Source: a virus
DNA length: 37,593 bases
Strand: one strand, 5' to 3'
IMG/VR virus record: IMGVR_UViG_3300038701_000977
Location: 1-37,593 of that record
Shown here: one piece after another, positions 8,155-16,295 of the stretch
How the letters are laid out: each line of letters starts with the position of its first letter
Numbering within the stretch: the stretch's first letter is position 1
Notes under the pieces: generated by a model
The model's input: only the letters and a program-made list of their open reading frames with translations
Told to the model about the DNA's origin: nothing
Databases searched by the model: none
Made by a program: the position numbers and the translations under genes

Positions 8155-8178
8155 ATGGGGCCGGTTCGCTGGCCCCAT
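8155..8178 (+). terminator. Hairpin after the coat gene, without T-tract
   Basis: ATGGGGCC (8155-8162) pairs with GGCCCCAT (8171-8178). Two inner pairs close a TTCG tetraloop (8165-8168), so the stem has about 10 pairs. It follows the coat stop codon by a few bases and no T run follows. It could be a partial terminator or a 3' end protecting the abundant coat mRNA. Confidence 0.55.
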
Positions 8179-8203
8179 CACTGAGATTAGACGGAGGCTT
8201 GAA

Positions 8204-8344
8204 AATGGCGCGCATTCCCACTGTTCAAATCGAAGTCAACGGGCGCAAGAAGATTGTGAACGCTGACGACCCCCGCGCCCAAGCCAAGCCTGCGCCAAAG
8301 CCTGCGCCGAAAAAGCGCGGTCGTCCTAAGAAGGCTGACGAATA
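8204..8344 (+). CDS. 46-residue basic protein with AT-hook-like tail
   Basis: ATG 8204 is preceded by GGAGG at 8193-8197; a longer in-frame opening at 8109 runs through the coat gene and hairpin and is not used. The peptide starts M-A-R-I-P-T-V-Q-I-E-V-N-G and ends in a Lys/Pro-rich tail with P-K-K-R-G-R-P-K-K, whose G-R-P core is that of an AT-hook. Small proteins of this design follow the coat gene in many phages. DNA binding inside the head or a connector role is conjecture. The stop overlaps the start of the next gene. Confidence 0.75.
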
Positions 8345-8857
8345 ATGGCGCTGACCACCACCATAGGCGGGGCATCTTCGGACAGCTACGGAACGCTTGC
8401 GGCGTATGAAGCCTATGTTGTGGCGAACATCGACGCCAACTTCAACGGGCATGGGCACGATAGCACCCATGAACTGCACCTGCGGCGGGCGGCGCAGTAT
8501 CTTGACCGCCACTATCAATTCGCCGGGTATAAGCAGTATGAGACGCAAGCCCGGTCTTGGCCGCGCCTGACGAATATCCTTGTGGACGGCTGGCCGATTG
8601 ATGGCGACACTATCCCGCAAGATATAATCTATGCGCAGTTTGAACTGGCCTATGCTTTCGAGACGGACAGCATTGACCCGTTCGCCACGATCACGACCGG
8701 CACGGTCAAGCGCAGCAAATCCAAGGCTGGCCCCGTTGAGGCAGAAACCGAATATATGACCGGACGCGATACGCCGCGCATGGTCGCTGTTGAGGGGCTG
8801 TTGCGGCCTTACATTCTCGGCGGCGCAACCGGGCAAGTCAGGATGGGGCGGGGCTGA
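8345..8857 (+). CDS. Head-tail connector (DnaT-like fold family)
   Basis: 170 residues. It starts M-A-L-T-T-T-I-G-G-A-S-S-D-S-Y and has L-R-R-A-A-Q-Y-L-D, then W-P-R, then I-P-Q-D-I-I-Y-A-Q-F-E-L-A-Y, as in the phage family often labelled DnaT-like ssDNA-binding protein. Its place right after the coat gene and before connectors argues for an adaptor (gp6/gp15-type) under the portal rather than replication. ATG 8345 is in an AATAATGG stop-start junction. Confidence 0.8.
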   Translation: MALTTTIGGASSDSYGTLAAYEAYVVANIDANFNGHGHDSTHELHLRRAAQYLDRHYQFAGYKQYETQARSWPRLTNILVDGWPIDGDTIPQDIIYAQFELAYAFETDSIDPFATITTGTVKRSKSKAGPVEAETEYMTGRDTPRMVAVEGLLRPYILGGATGQVRMGRG

Positions 8858-9504
8858 TGGCTACGACTGTTTCCGCCATTGCCACAGCCGCATTCAATGG
8901 GGTTGCCGCTGCTATTACTGACGCCGTTCTGACTGGCACGTTGAACGATGGAGCCACCGACTATACCGGGCGCGTGGTGTTTGGCGGTGAAACCGCGCCT
9001 ACAGGCTTTCCGATGCCTACTGCAAAGGACAAGATGCGGCCCGCGTATCTGGAGGGTTTTCCGGCTGTTCCTGGCGCTGGCTGGACGCTCACGGCTGACA
9101 GTGCAACCTATTACGTCGGCGGCGTTCGGGATGTGGTCGAGGCTGGCGGGTTCTTTGTCGTCAATGTGGTCAAGAGCACGGATATTCTGTGGCAAACGGC
9201 AACGTTTGAGCGGCTGACGCTAACCACGGACGGCGCGGGCGGGTCAACAGAAGGATGGGCGGCTATCGCCGGGGCCGAGGATGTTTCTATCGGCCTTGTC
9301 GCCATGTCTGGTTCCCTTCGCTACCAGTCGCAACGCTCAGAGGCGCAAAGCAACTGGCAAGTGTTTTGCCAGCCGGTAACAGGGCTAACCGAAAAGGATC
9401 GGCTGGACATTGGCGGGCGCAAGTATCGCATCGCCTTCGTTAATGACGTGGAAAAGCGCGGCGTGTGGCAAGTGCTTGATGTTGTCGAGGGGATGGCAAC
9501 ATGA
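8857..9504 (+). CDS. Putative head closure / head-tail joining protein
   Basis: 215 residues. The C-terminal part looks like the SPP1 gp16 / HK97-type joining fold: F-E-R-L-T-L, then Y-Q-S-Q-R-S-E-A-Q, then K-D-R-L-D-I-G-G-R-K-Y-R-I-A-F-V-N. The N-terminal part is a Thr/Gly-rich beta domain (about 1-110) that such proteins often lack, so the gene may be a two-domain variant. It overlaps its neighbours by 1 and 4 bp within the connector block. Confidence 0.7.
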   Translation: MATTVSAIATAAFNGVAAAITDAVLTGTLNDGATDYTGRVVFGGETAPTGFPMPTAKDKMRPAYLEGFPAVPGAGWTLTADSATYYVGGVRDVVEAGGFFVVNVVKSTDILWQTATFERLTLTTDGAGGSTEGWAAIAGAEDVSIGLVAMSGSLRYQSQRSEAQSNWQVFCQPVTGLTEKDRLDIGGRKYRIAFVNDVEKRGVWQVLDVVEGMAT

Positions 9505-9929
9505 CACAATTGCGCGTCCAGGGTATGGCAAGGCTGCAAGCCGAGTTACTCGCGTTGGCAAGCGACGTGAAGGACGCGGTTGAGGGTGTTGTAATGGAAA
9601 CCGCAGCTAACCTAGAGGCGGATATTAAATTGCGCCATAGAAGCGGCGGGCGCACTGGTGAAACATATCTTCGCGGGACAGTTTCGCACATTGCATCTGC
9701 GCCGGGAGAAGCCCCCGCCGTGGACATTGGCGATCTTCTCGGCTCAATCTATCACGAAAAGGTTTCCAAACTAAGCGCGGTCGTAGGTTCTCGATTGGAA
9801 AAATCGTTTTACCTTGAGGAAGGCACGACGCGCATTAAGCCTCGTCCGATGTGGACGCCAGCGGCAGAAGCTATCGCACCCTCTTTCCGGGCGTCAATGG
9901 AAGCGGCAATAGGCAGGGCAGTGCGATGA
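9501..9929 (+). CDS. HK97 gp10-like neck / tail-completion protein
   Basis: 142 residues. It opens with a helix containing L-Q-A-E-L-L-A-L-A-S-D-V and has a central S-A-P-G-E-A-P-A-V-D-I-G-D-L-L-G-S-I turn, then E-E-G-T-T-R-I-K-P-R-P-M-W-T-P-A. The A-P-G-E-x-P and R-P-x-x-x-P-A-A features are typical of gp10-like phage neck proteins. It probably sits between the closure ring and the tail tube. Confidence 0.82.
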   Translation: MTQLRVQGMARLQAELLALASDVKDAVEGVVMETAANLEADIKLRHRSGGRTGETYLRGTVSHIASAPGEAPAVDIGDLLGSIYHEKVSKLSAVVGSRLEKSFYLEEGTTRIKPRPMWTPAAEAIAPSFRASMEAAIGRAVR

Positions 9930-10345
9930 AAAGCGCCGCATTGCAACAGGCCATTTATAGCCGCTTGAACGGGTACTCTGCTCTTACCGACCTCGTGCAG
10001 GGCATTTATTCGGAAAGCGGCGCTCCGCAACCTGATGACGCTGGCGACGGCAGCGACTTTCCTTATGTCATTGCTGGCCCGTTCACTGCCGCGCCTTGGG
10101 ATACGAGCGGAACGCCGGGGCAGACTTCAATTGTCAAGGTAAACATATACTCGCGCGGTAAAAGCGATCTGGAATGGCGGGCAATAGCGGATCAAGTTTA
10201 CAACGCTCTAAATCGCCACGAGCTTTCAATTTCTGGCGCTAACGTGGTGGATTGCCTGTTTGAAAATATGTCCTCTTTTCCCGATCCCGATGGGAAAACA
10301 ACTAGGGCCGTGATAGAATTTCGGGTAACTTATGGCATCATCTAA
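9926..10345 (+). CDS. DUF3168-like tail terminator / completion protein
   Basis: 139 residues from ATG 9926 (ATGA overlap); the frame stays open upstream to 9851, but that lies inside the previous gene. Characteristic parts are L-Q-Q-A-I-Y-S-R-L-N, then F-P-Y-V-I-A-G-P, then I-Y-S-R-G-K-S-D-L-E and A-I-A-D-Q-V-Y-N-A-L. This is the usual pattern of DUF3168, the gp17/gpU-type protein that caps the tail tube. It lies directly before the tube gene. Confidence 0.85.
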   Translation: MKSAALQQAIYSRLNGYSALTDLVQGIYSESGAPQPDDAGDGSDFPYVIAGPFTAAPWDTSGTPGQTSIVKVNIYSRGKSDLEWRAIADQVYNALNRHELSISGANVVDCLFENMSSFPDPDGKTTRAVIEFRVTYGII

Positions 10346-10357
10346 AGGAGAATAGCC

Positions 10358-10750
10358 ATGGTGGCAACAAATGGACGCGCCGTTATCATCGAAAAAGGTG
10401 CAACGGACCTCGCGGATGAACTTCGCACCAAAACAATCACATTCAACGGTGAACTCGTTGACGTCACAACTGACGGAGATGACGGGTGGACCACCACACT
10501 TGCGGACACGTTTAAAGCAATCAACGTGTCAATCCCGCTTGAGGGCGTGTTGAAAACGGACACGTTGACTGACATGGCATTCACCGGTGAGCAGGACACG
10601 TTCACTGTCACTGTCGGCACGCTGTTTACCCTAACCGGGACTTGGCAATTCCAGCCCGGATTTCAGATCGGGGCACCTCACAATGGTGAACGCACGTTTT
10701 CCGGCACACTGCAATCGTCTGGCACCATCACTAAGGCGGCGGTTGTCTAA
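10358..10750 (+). CDS. Major tail tube protein
   Basis: 130 residues, TP901-1-type tube subunit. It begins with M-V-A-T-N-G-R-A-V-I-I and continues with alternating strands including T-K-T-I-T-F-N-G-E-L-V-D-V-T. The end has T-F-S-G-T-L-Q-S-S-G-T-I-T-K. AAGGAG at 10344-10349 is a good ribosome site and fits high expression. Subunits stack into rings that form the tail tube around the tape measure. Confidence 0.85.
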   Translation: MVATNGRAVIIEKGATDLADELRTKTITFNGELVDVTTDGDDGWTTTLADTFKAINVSIPLEGVLKTDTLTDMAFTGEQDTFTVTVGTLFTLTGTWQFQPGFQIGAPHNGERTFSGTLQSSGTITKAAVV

Positions 10751-11160
10751 TGGGCGACGTTTTCCGCGAGATCACGTTTCAATTTAACGGCGAGGACGTC
10801 ACCTTGGTTCCAAGTCTGGCGGTCTTGCGCCGGGTTAAGGCGTCTGGCATCAACACCGCCGTTCTGGCCCAACAGGCTATGAGCGGCGGCGCTGATCCAG
10901 TTGACATGTGCGTTCCTCTACAAGTGTTCCTCGGGGTTGCTGGTGTTAAGAATGATAACGGTGCGCCGTACACTATGGACGAAGCCTATGGGTGGCTTGT
11001 TGGGGTCGGTGATGATCGAGACCCAAGCGTTGCAGAAATGGAAATTTCCTCGTTTCTTGCCGCATATGTCTCGGCAGTTTTGCCGCAGGTGGACCTTGGA
11101 AAAAAGCCCGAAGCCCAGCCCCAGGGCAAGAACAAAAGGACGCGAAAGAAGACGACCTAG
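10750..11160 (+). CDS. Tail assembly chaperone, short form (gpG-like)
   Basis: 136 residues between the tube and tape-measure genes, the place of the lambda G/T pair. The N-terminal part is strand-rich (I-T-F-Q-F-N-G-E-D-V-T-L-V) and the rest helical, ending in a basic tail (K-N-K-R-T-R-K-K-T-T). Its codons cross a slippery heptamer at 11100-11106, after which a second frame continues to 11408. The short form is made by normal reading, is not part of the virion, and helps load the tape measure in the lambda model. Confidence 0.82.
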   Translation: MGDVFREITFQFNGEDVTLVPSLAVLRRVKASGINTAVLAQQAMSGGADPVDMCVPLQVFLGVAGVKNDNGAPYTMDEAYGWLVGVGDDRDPSVAEMEISSFLAAYVSAVLPQVDLGKKPEAQPQGKNKRTRKKTT

Positions 11161-11408
11161 ACTTCAACACGATTTATTTGCTGGCGCGAAATTGGGGCAT
11201 TCAGCCTAGCGAAATCTGGCAAATGACAATTGCTGAGGTGGCGTTAGAATACGAGATCAGGCGAGAAACAGCGCCAACAGACTATGCGGGCGGGATGACA
11301 GAGGGCGACATACAAAGCATCCGAGAGGAAAGCGCCGCTCTACGCGAACAGGTAAGAAAGCGCAGGCAAGCACAAAATGGCGATCCGACCAGTAACAATC
11401 CCGATTAA
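10750..11408 (+). CDS. Tail assembly chaperone, -1 frameshift fusion (gpGT-like)
   Basis: Slippage at 11100-11106 joins 119 codons of the first frame to 100 codons of the second, giving about 219 residues. The extension begins A-R-S-P-A-P-G-Q-E-Q-K-D, then D-L-D-F-N-T-I-Y-L-L-A-R-N-W-G, then I-A-E-V-A-L-E-Y-E-I-R. A helical T-domain of this kind is expected to bind the tape measure. An independent start at 11178 (TTG) is possible but has no clear ribosome site, which favours frameshifting. The end overlaps the tape-measure start by 32 bp. Confidence 0.7.
11100..11106 (+). promoter_or_regulatory. Programmed -1 frameshift site
   Basis: The heptamer A-AAA-AAG lies exactly in the zero frame of the gpG-like gene and equals the slippery site of E. 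coli dnaX. A Shine-Dalgarno-like AGGTGGA (11087-11093) lies just upstream. The -1 frame is open from the slip onward and reads through to the next gene without a stop. No strong downstream stem is obvious. Confidence 0.75.
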
Positions 11409-13479
11409 CGGCGACACGTCTGGGTTTGAACGTGCGCTGACACGAACGCAAACTCTGGTCAGAAATTTTTCTGTTGCTGGTGGTGCTGCATTGGGAACCG
11501 TCACGGCTGGCTTGACCGCCATGTCAATCGCGGGCGTTCGGGCAGCGCGCGAGGTTGAAATTCTATCGCAGCGGGCAAACGCATCGCCGGTACAGTTGCA
11601 GCGCATGGCGGCAGCGGGGCGGCGCGTTGGGCTGGACATGCGCGACATGTCTGACATTTTGCAGGATGTTAACGACCGGATTGGCGACTTCTTGCAAACC
11701 GGCGCGGGGGAAATGGCCGATTTCTTCGAGATCATAGCGCCGCGCGTTGGTGTGACTGCCGATCAGTTCCGCAATCTTTCTGGCCCTGACGCCTTGCAGC
11801 TTTATGTTTCCACCCTTGAACGGGCGGGCGTAAACCAGCAGGAAATGACGTTCTACATGGAAGCCATGTCGAGCGAATCAACTCGCCTATTGCCTCTTCT
11901 CAGAAACAACGGCGCGCAAATGCGGGCACTTGGGGAAGCCGCCGCCGCGTCGGGCGCGATCATTTCCGAAAGCATGATTGCCAGCATCAATGATGCGAAC
12001 AATTCGCTAGACGTTATCAGCGCATCATTTTCAGCATTGCAAATGCGCCTTGCGGCAGAAGTGTCACCGGCTTTGCAGTCTGTCGCTGACCAATTCAGCA
12101 GCTTTTTGGGTTCGGATGCTGCACAACGGGCAATTGAAAGGCTTTCGGACGCATTCGGGGCGCTTGCTGACGCCGCTACGTCTGAAGGTTTTCTAGAGGC
12201 CGTTGCGGGAGGCTTGACCAACATCCTGACGGCTTCGACGGCGGCTGTTGAAGGCATCGTCTGGCTGACGCAAAACGTGGAGATATTCACGGCGGCTGCG
12301 ACGGCTGCTTCCGTGGCTATCTACGCCATGGGCGGGCCGATCACGCTGCTTGTGGGCGCTGTCAGCGCGGCAACGGCTGGCCTTGTCGCTATGTCTCGCG
12401 GGTTTAACACCCAAAAAACAGCCGCAGACGCGGCGCGCATTGCCCAAGAGGCTTTAAACCGATCACTTGGCGGGGAGGGCGGGTATAATTCACTTACGCC
12501 AACAGCGCAGGCCGAAGCGTTAACTCTTGCTGTCGCATATGAGGAAGAAGCGCGCCTAGCATTGCAGGCGGCAGAAGCAAACTATGAATTAGCCGCATCT
12601 CGCCTTGCGGCTGTTTCCGGCTTCGGTGAAGACAGTCTTGCAAGCAATCCCTCTGCCCCTGGGATAGCGGAAGAATACGAAAACGCAGCGGAAAACGTCC
12701 GCTTGTGGCGTGAAGAATTGTCGGCGGCAAGCCGCACGGTGTACGCACTAAGGGTGCAAATCGCAGCAGGCATAGGCGGAGGGGGCGGCGATACTGGTGA
12801 TGACGGACCTCCTAGCACAATCCCAAGTGGCGGTGGTGGTGCGGACGATCTTCAACAGCGCCTTGATACGCTTCTTTCTGGAATTCAGAGCGAGCGCGAA
12901 ATCCTTGAAGAGTGGTATGCTGAGGGCTTGGAAACCCTGCGGGATGCCCGTGAGGCGGAGCTTTTGACAGAGGAAGAATATTTGCAGCGCCGCGCCGAAT
13001 TGCGCAGAGAATACGCAGACGCGGAAGCGCAAATTGAGCAAATGCGATGGAACAACACCGTGGGCGCTGTGGGCAGCGGTATAGGTGAAGTTCTTGGTGC
13101 GATGGGGCAGGGTAATAGGAGGCTGCTTGCTGCGTCTAAGGCGTTCAACGCGGGCATGGCGTGGATTGACACAATTGCTGGCGCGGCGCGAGAATTGAGA
13201 AACGGCACTTTTGGTTTTGCAAGTGCGGCGGCAGTCATTGCAAAAGGTATTGGCTTTGTAAACGCCATAAATGGAGTTTCACTTTCTGGCGGCGGAGGCG
13301 GCGGTGGCGGCGCGGCTGGCGGTGGTGCTGTAAGCAGCGGCGCGGCGCAAAGCAGCGGGCCGCGCATATATCTAGACATTCAGCCAAACGCGCGCGGCGA
13401 TATTCCGATGGAAACATTTACCAGCACGATTGACACGATCAATGAACAGCTTGGGCGCGGGGGGCGCATTGTCGCATGA
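11377..13479 (+). CDS. Tape measure protein
   Basis: 700 residues. The N-terminus (V-T-I-P-I-N-G-D-T-S-G-F-E-R-A-L) is typical of tail tape measures, followed by helical Ala-rich repeats. Hydrophobic stretches lie near residues 295-345 (A-A-A-T-A-A-S-V-A-I-Y-A-M-G-G-P-I). A coiled segment near 500-550 is rich in Glu and Arg, and the Gly-rich region near 630-650 is flexible. At the usual ~0.15 nm per residue this length predicts a tail near 105 nm (an estimate from family behaviour). It sets tail length and helps pass DNA across the host envelope. Confidence 0.92.
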   Translation: MAIRPVTIPINGDTSGFERALTRTQTLVRNFSVAGGAALGTVTAGLTAMSIAGVRAAREVEILSQRANASPVQLQRMAAAGRRVGLDMRDMSDILQDVNDRIGDFLQTGAGEMADFFEIIAPRVGVTADQFRNLSGPDALQLYVSTLERAGVNQQEMTFYMEAMSSESTRLLPLLRNNGAQMRALGEAAAASGAIISESMIASINDANNSLDVISASFSALQMRLAAEVSPALQSVADQFSSFLGSDAAQRAIERLSDAFGALADAATSEGFLEAVAGGLTNILTASTAAVEGIVWLTQNVEIFTAAATAASVAIYAMGGPITLLVGAVSAATAGLVAMSRGFNTQKTAADAARIAQEALNRSLGGEGGYNSLTPTAQAEALTLAVAYEEEARLALQAAEANYELAASRLAAVSGFGEDSLASNPSAPGIAEEYENAAENVRLWREELSAASRTVYALRVQIAAGIGGGGGDTGDDGPPSTIPSGGGGADDLQQRLDTLLSGIQSEREILEEWYAEGLETLRDAREAELLTEEEYLQRRAELRREYADAEAQIEQMRWNNTVGAVGSGIGEVLGAMGQGNRRLLAASKAFNAGMAWIDTIAGAARELRNGTFGFASAAAVIAKGIGFVNAINGVSLSGGGGGGGGAAGGGAVSSGAAQSSGPRIYLDIQPNARGDIPMETFTSTIDTINEQLGRGGRIVA

Positions 13480-14291
13480 TCTATATCGCGTCAAACCATG
13501 TCGGCACGATCTACCCGATGGACCACCCGCGCTTCTGTTTCCACAAGTGGGGCGCGACAGTCACGGCGACCAATAGCGCGGCTGGCGCTGATCCGGATTG
13601 GATGGATGACGGCGAAACGTGGTCACAGTGGCAGGCTGGTAGCAGCACGGTCACGGTGACGCTGACTTTTTCCGAGACGCGATCCATTGACTACATCGGC
13701 CTTGCCGCCCATGATTTAGACTTGGCCGGATCAACACTGGATTTACAGATTGACACGGGCGCGGGCTTTGCCACGGTTCCCGGCCTTGGGGCCATAGAAC
13801 CGGCGGATGACAGTTCGATCTTGTTCTTTGTCGGGCCGGTTGATGTGGATGCGGTTCGCATTGCTGTTACCGGCACGAGTGCGCCGAAAATTGCGGTGTT
13901 CCAGGCTGGCTTGTCCATGGAATTGCCGCGCAAGTGCACCTATACGGCCCTCCCGATCAGCGAGAGTGAGCAGACGCGATACAGGACCGCGCAATCCATC
14001 AAGGGGCAGGTTCTGGGCCGGTCTGTTGAGGCCGCAGAACTTGGCTTTACTATTGACGTGGCAAATCTTTCCGAGGCATGGCGTCAGGAGACTGGGATCA
14101 ATTCGTGGTCCGCATTTACCGCGCACGTTCGGGACACCGGGCCATTCTTTGTCGCGTCGCGCCCTAGCCGCTATGCGGACGATGTAGCCTATGGCGTTGC
14201 CAATGACCGGCCTAGGTTCAACAGACAACTCCCCAATCATGCCGTTTCGGGGCAGATCAGTCTTGATTTCATGGGGTATAAGCGCCCATGA
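13476..14291 (+). CDS. Distal tail / minor tail protein
   Basis: 271 residues, starting in an ATGA overlap with the tape-measure stop. Strand-rich, with W-S-Q-W-Q-A-G-S-S-T-V-T-V and R-S-I-D-Y-I-G-L-A-A-H-D, which look like a jelly-roll/galactose-binding-like domain at about 40-155. A second domain has Y-R-T-A-Q-S-I-K-G-Q-V-L-G and ends in I-S-L-D-F-M-G-Y-K. Position after the tape measure matches Dit-like baseplate proteins that form the ring at the tail tip. Confidence 0.75.
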   Translation: MIYIASNHVGTIYPMDHPRFCFHKWGATVTATNSAAGADPDWMDDGETWSQWQAGSSTVTVTLTFSETRSIDYIGLAAHDLDLAGSTLDLQIDTGAGFATVPGLGAIEPADDSSILFFVGPVDVDAVRIAVTGTSAPKIAVFQAGLSMELPRKCTYTALPISESEQTRYRTAQSIKGQVLGRSVEAAELGFTIDVANLSEAWRQETGINSWSAFTAHVRDTGPFFVASRPSRYADDVAYGVANDRPRFNRQLPNHAVSGQISLDFMGYKRP

Positions 14292-16048
14292 CGCAATATG
14301 TTGAAATAATCGAGCTTCGCCAAAAGAGGTGTGATCTGCGCTATGGCGTTGGTGATTGCGGCGCGTCCGGGTCCGTGAAGTGCCTGCAATCTTATCCGAC
14401 ATGCGATTTCAAGTCAGCCTTCAATCTGGATGGGGAATTGCGTTGGTATTTCCACCGTGCGGGCGATCCTGCGCCTTACACCGCTGACTTGCCAACGGCG
14501 AATGAGTGGTATGGGCCAAGCATCCCGATCCTTGAGGGGGTCAGCACAGAAGAGAGCCGGATCAACATCGGCGCTATTCGGGAAGGTGAAAGCCCGTTTG
14601 GTCTTCGCGGCACTATATCCATTACACTGGCGGATTTTGAGTTCCGCAATCAGTTTGGCGACTTCTACGCGAGTGAACGCGAAATCAGGGCAAGCATTGG
14701 TTCTCTGCTTTTGGCTTGGCTTGGTGACAGCGCGGCGCAGATGGAGCTTTACCATTATTGGGGCGAGAAGGGTCAGACGCTTGCGCAAATGGAACAGCGG
14801 CGCTTTGACCTGATCAACATCGAACCTCCTAGCAATGGTCGCTGGACAATCGAGGGCATGGACCCTCTACACCGCGCATTGCGTCAAAAGGCGCAGTTTC
14901 CGCGCGCTACTGATCTTCGTTTGGTCGGGGAAATCGACGAGGCGTCCACCAGCGTTACGGTTTTTGGCGAGGAAGAAGACGTTTCCGACCATTTTGGCAA
15001 TACCGCGACCAGCTATGCGCGCATTGGCTCCGAGATCATTGGGTATACAGGCTATTCCGGCAGCGCGGGGGAGTGGGTTCTGAGCGGCGTCACTCGGGCG
15101 GCACTTGGCACGGTGGCAGACAGCCACAATGATGACGCCGGGGTGCAGCGTGTGGGGCACTTCGAAAACATGCGGTTTTATCGGATTGTGAACTACATCC
15201 TGCAAAACCACACAACGATTGACAGCGCGCTCATTCCCTTTGCTACCACTTGGGAGGCTGAGGGGGGCGCTTATTTAGGGACGCTTCTAGGAACCGGCAC
15301 ATTCATCGAGCCTAGGCCGGTTGAAGAGGTGTGTGGTATGGCAATGCGCGATGGCATGTTTAGCCTGTGGTGGGATAGCCTAGCACAGGAAATCCCGATA
15401 AAGGCCCTTCGCCAGCCTGTTGAAACTCCGACTGTGCTTAATGAGGCGCAGCATCTGGTGGACGTCAAGATTGTGCGGCGTCCAGATGACAGGTTAACCA
15501 GAATTGTCACCTACTATGACAGAAACGACCCAACAGAAAGCTTAAATGACCCTACCAATTTTGAGGTTGTGAGGGTTCGCGTTGACGCTGACGCCGAAGG
15601 TAGTTTTCTTGCGGACGGGACGACGCGGGCGCGGACGACCTATTCCCCGCTCATGCGCACGGACGCAAATGCTGTATTGTCTCAGGCAATGCAGTTGCAG
15701 CGGTATCGGGAAACGCCAACTTATATCAGTTTCCGGGTTTCCGCAAAAGACGCCAGTCTTGGGATTGGCGACGTGGTGCAGATCGAAAGCGCGCGATATT
15801 TGGACAGGGTGGGCAATGCCCTTGTGACGACATGGGAAATCATCCAGGGGCCTAAAGAGATCGAGCGCGGCTTGGTCTATGAGTACATGGCGCAGTCTTT
15901 TGTTCTGTTTGACCGTCCAGCCTTTATCATGGCCAATGATGCGCCGGATTTTGGCGACGCGACGGATGCAGAGAAGTTGAATGCGTGTTATATTTCGCAA
16001 AATGATGGAACTATGCCAGATGGGTCAGCAGCTTATGTCATTCAATGA
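14288..16048 (+). CDS. Tail hub protein with N-terminal four-Cys motif
   Basis: 586 residues. The first 40 residues hold four Cys (C15, C24, C32, C39) around R-C-D-L-R-Y-G-V-G-D-C, an arrangement frequent in phage tail proteins and reminiscent of the Fe-S cluster protein gpL of lambda. The body is beta-rich (S-I-T-L-A-D-F-E-F-R and S-Y-A-R-I-G-S-E-I-I-G-Y-T-G) and ends with a domain containing G-I-G-D-V-V-Q-I-E-S. It likely forms the tail-tip hub that binds the distal ring and fibres. Metal binding is inferred. Confidence 0.72.
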   Translation: MTQYVEIIELRQKRCDLRYGVGDCGASGSVKCLQSYPTCDFKSAFNLDGELRWYFHRAGDPAPYTADLPTANEWYGPSIPILEGVSTEESRINIGAIREGESPFGLRGTISITLADFEFRNQFGDFYASEREIRASIGSLLLAWLGDSAAQMELYHYWGEKGQTLAQMEQRRFDLINIEPPSNGRWTIEGMDPLHRALRQKAQFPRATDLRLVGEIDEASTSVTVFGEEEDVSDHFGNTATSYARIGSEIIGYTGYSGSAGEWVLSGVTRAALGTVADSHNDDAGVQRVGHFENMRFYRIVNYILQNHTTIDSALIPFATTWEAEGGAYLGTLLGTGTFIEPRPVEEVCGMAMRDGMFSLWWDSLAQEIPIKALRQPVETPTVLNEAQHLVDVKIVRRPDDRLTRIVTYYDRNDPTESLNDPTNFEVVRVRVDADAEGSFLADGTTRARTTYSPLMRTDANAVLSQAMQLQRYRETPTYISFRVSAKDASLGIGDVVQIESARYLDRVGNALVTTWEIIQGPKEIERGLVYEYMAQSFVLFDRPAFIMANDAPDFGDATDAEKLNACYISQNDGTMPDGSAAYVIQ

Positions 16049-16295
16049 ATTTGTGCCGCCGCAGTTTGGACCTGTGATTGATTGGCGCGGGGGAAATTGC
16101 CCTGTGGACCCTGACACAGTTGTGAGGTTCCACTATCGGGATGGTCGGAGTGGTATTGGTCGCGCCATCCCTGATGATATGCGTGTTCCTCCCGCCGCTC
16201 AATATGTGCACCTGATATGGCGTCATGCGCCGCTTCCCGGTCGTGCCAACCCCCAGCGTGATATTATAGCTTATCAGGTGGCGTCACATGGCTAA
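16035..16295 (+). CDS. Small tail-region protein
   Basis: 86 residues from ATG 16035, which overlaps the hub gene by 14 bp; longer in-frame starts lie deeper inside it. It reads M-S-F-N-E-F-V-P-P-Q-F-G-P-V-I-D-W, then C-P-V-D-P-D-T-V-V-R-F-H-Y-R-D-G. Small domains with this W-x-G-G-x-C-P-V-x-x-D-T-x-V pattern recur next to phage tail genes and at the ends of tail proteins. The exact role is unknown; a virion accessory is likely. Confidence 0.65.
   Translation: MSFNEFVPPQFGPVIDWRGGNCPVDPDTVVRFHYRDGRSGIGRAIPDDMRVPPAAQYVHLIWRHAPLPGRANPQRDIIAYQVASHG

Noticed and set aside
11340-12818. Several antisense frames of 80-170 codons under the tape-measure gene
   Set aside because: They are Ser/Arg/Pro-rich shadows of a clear gene and have no start signals.
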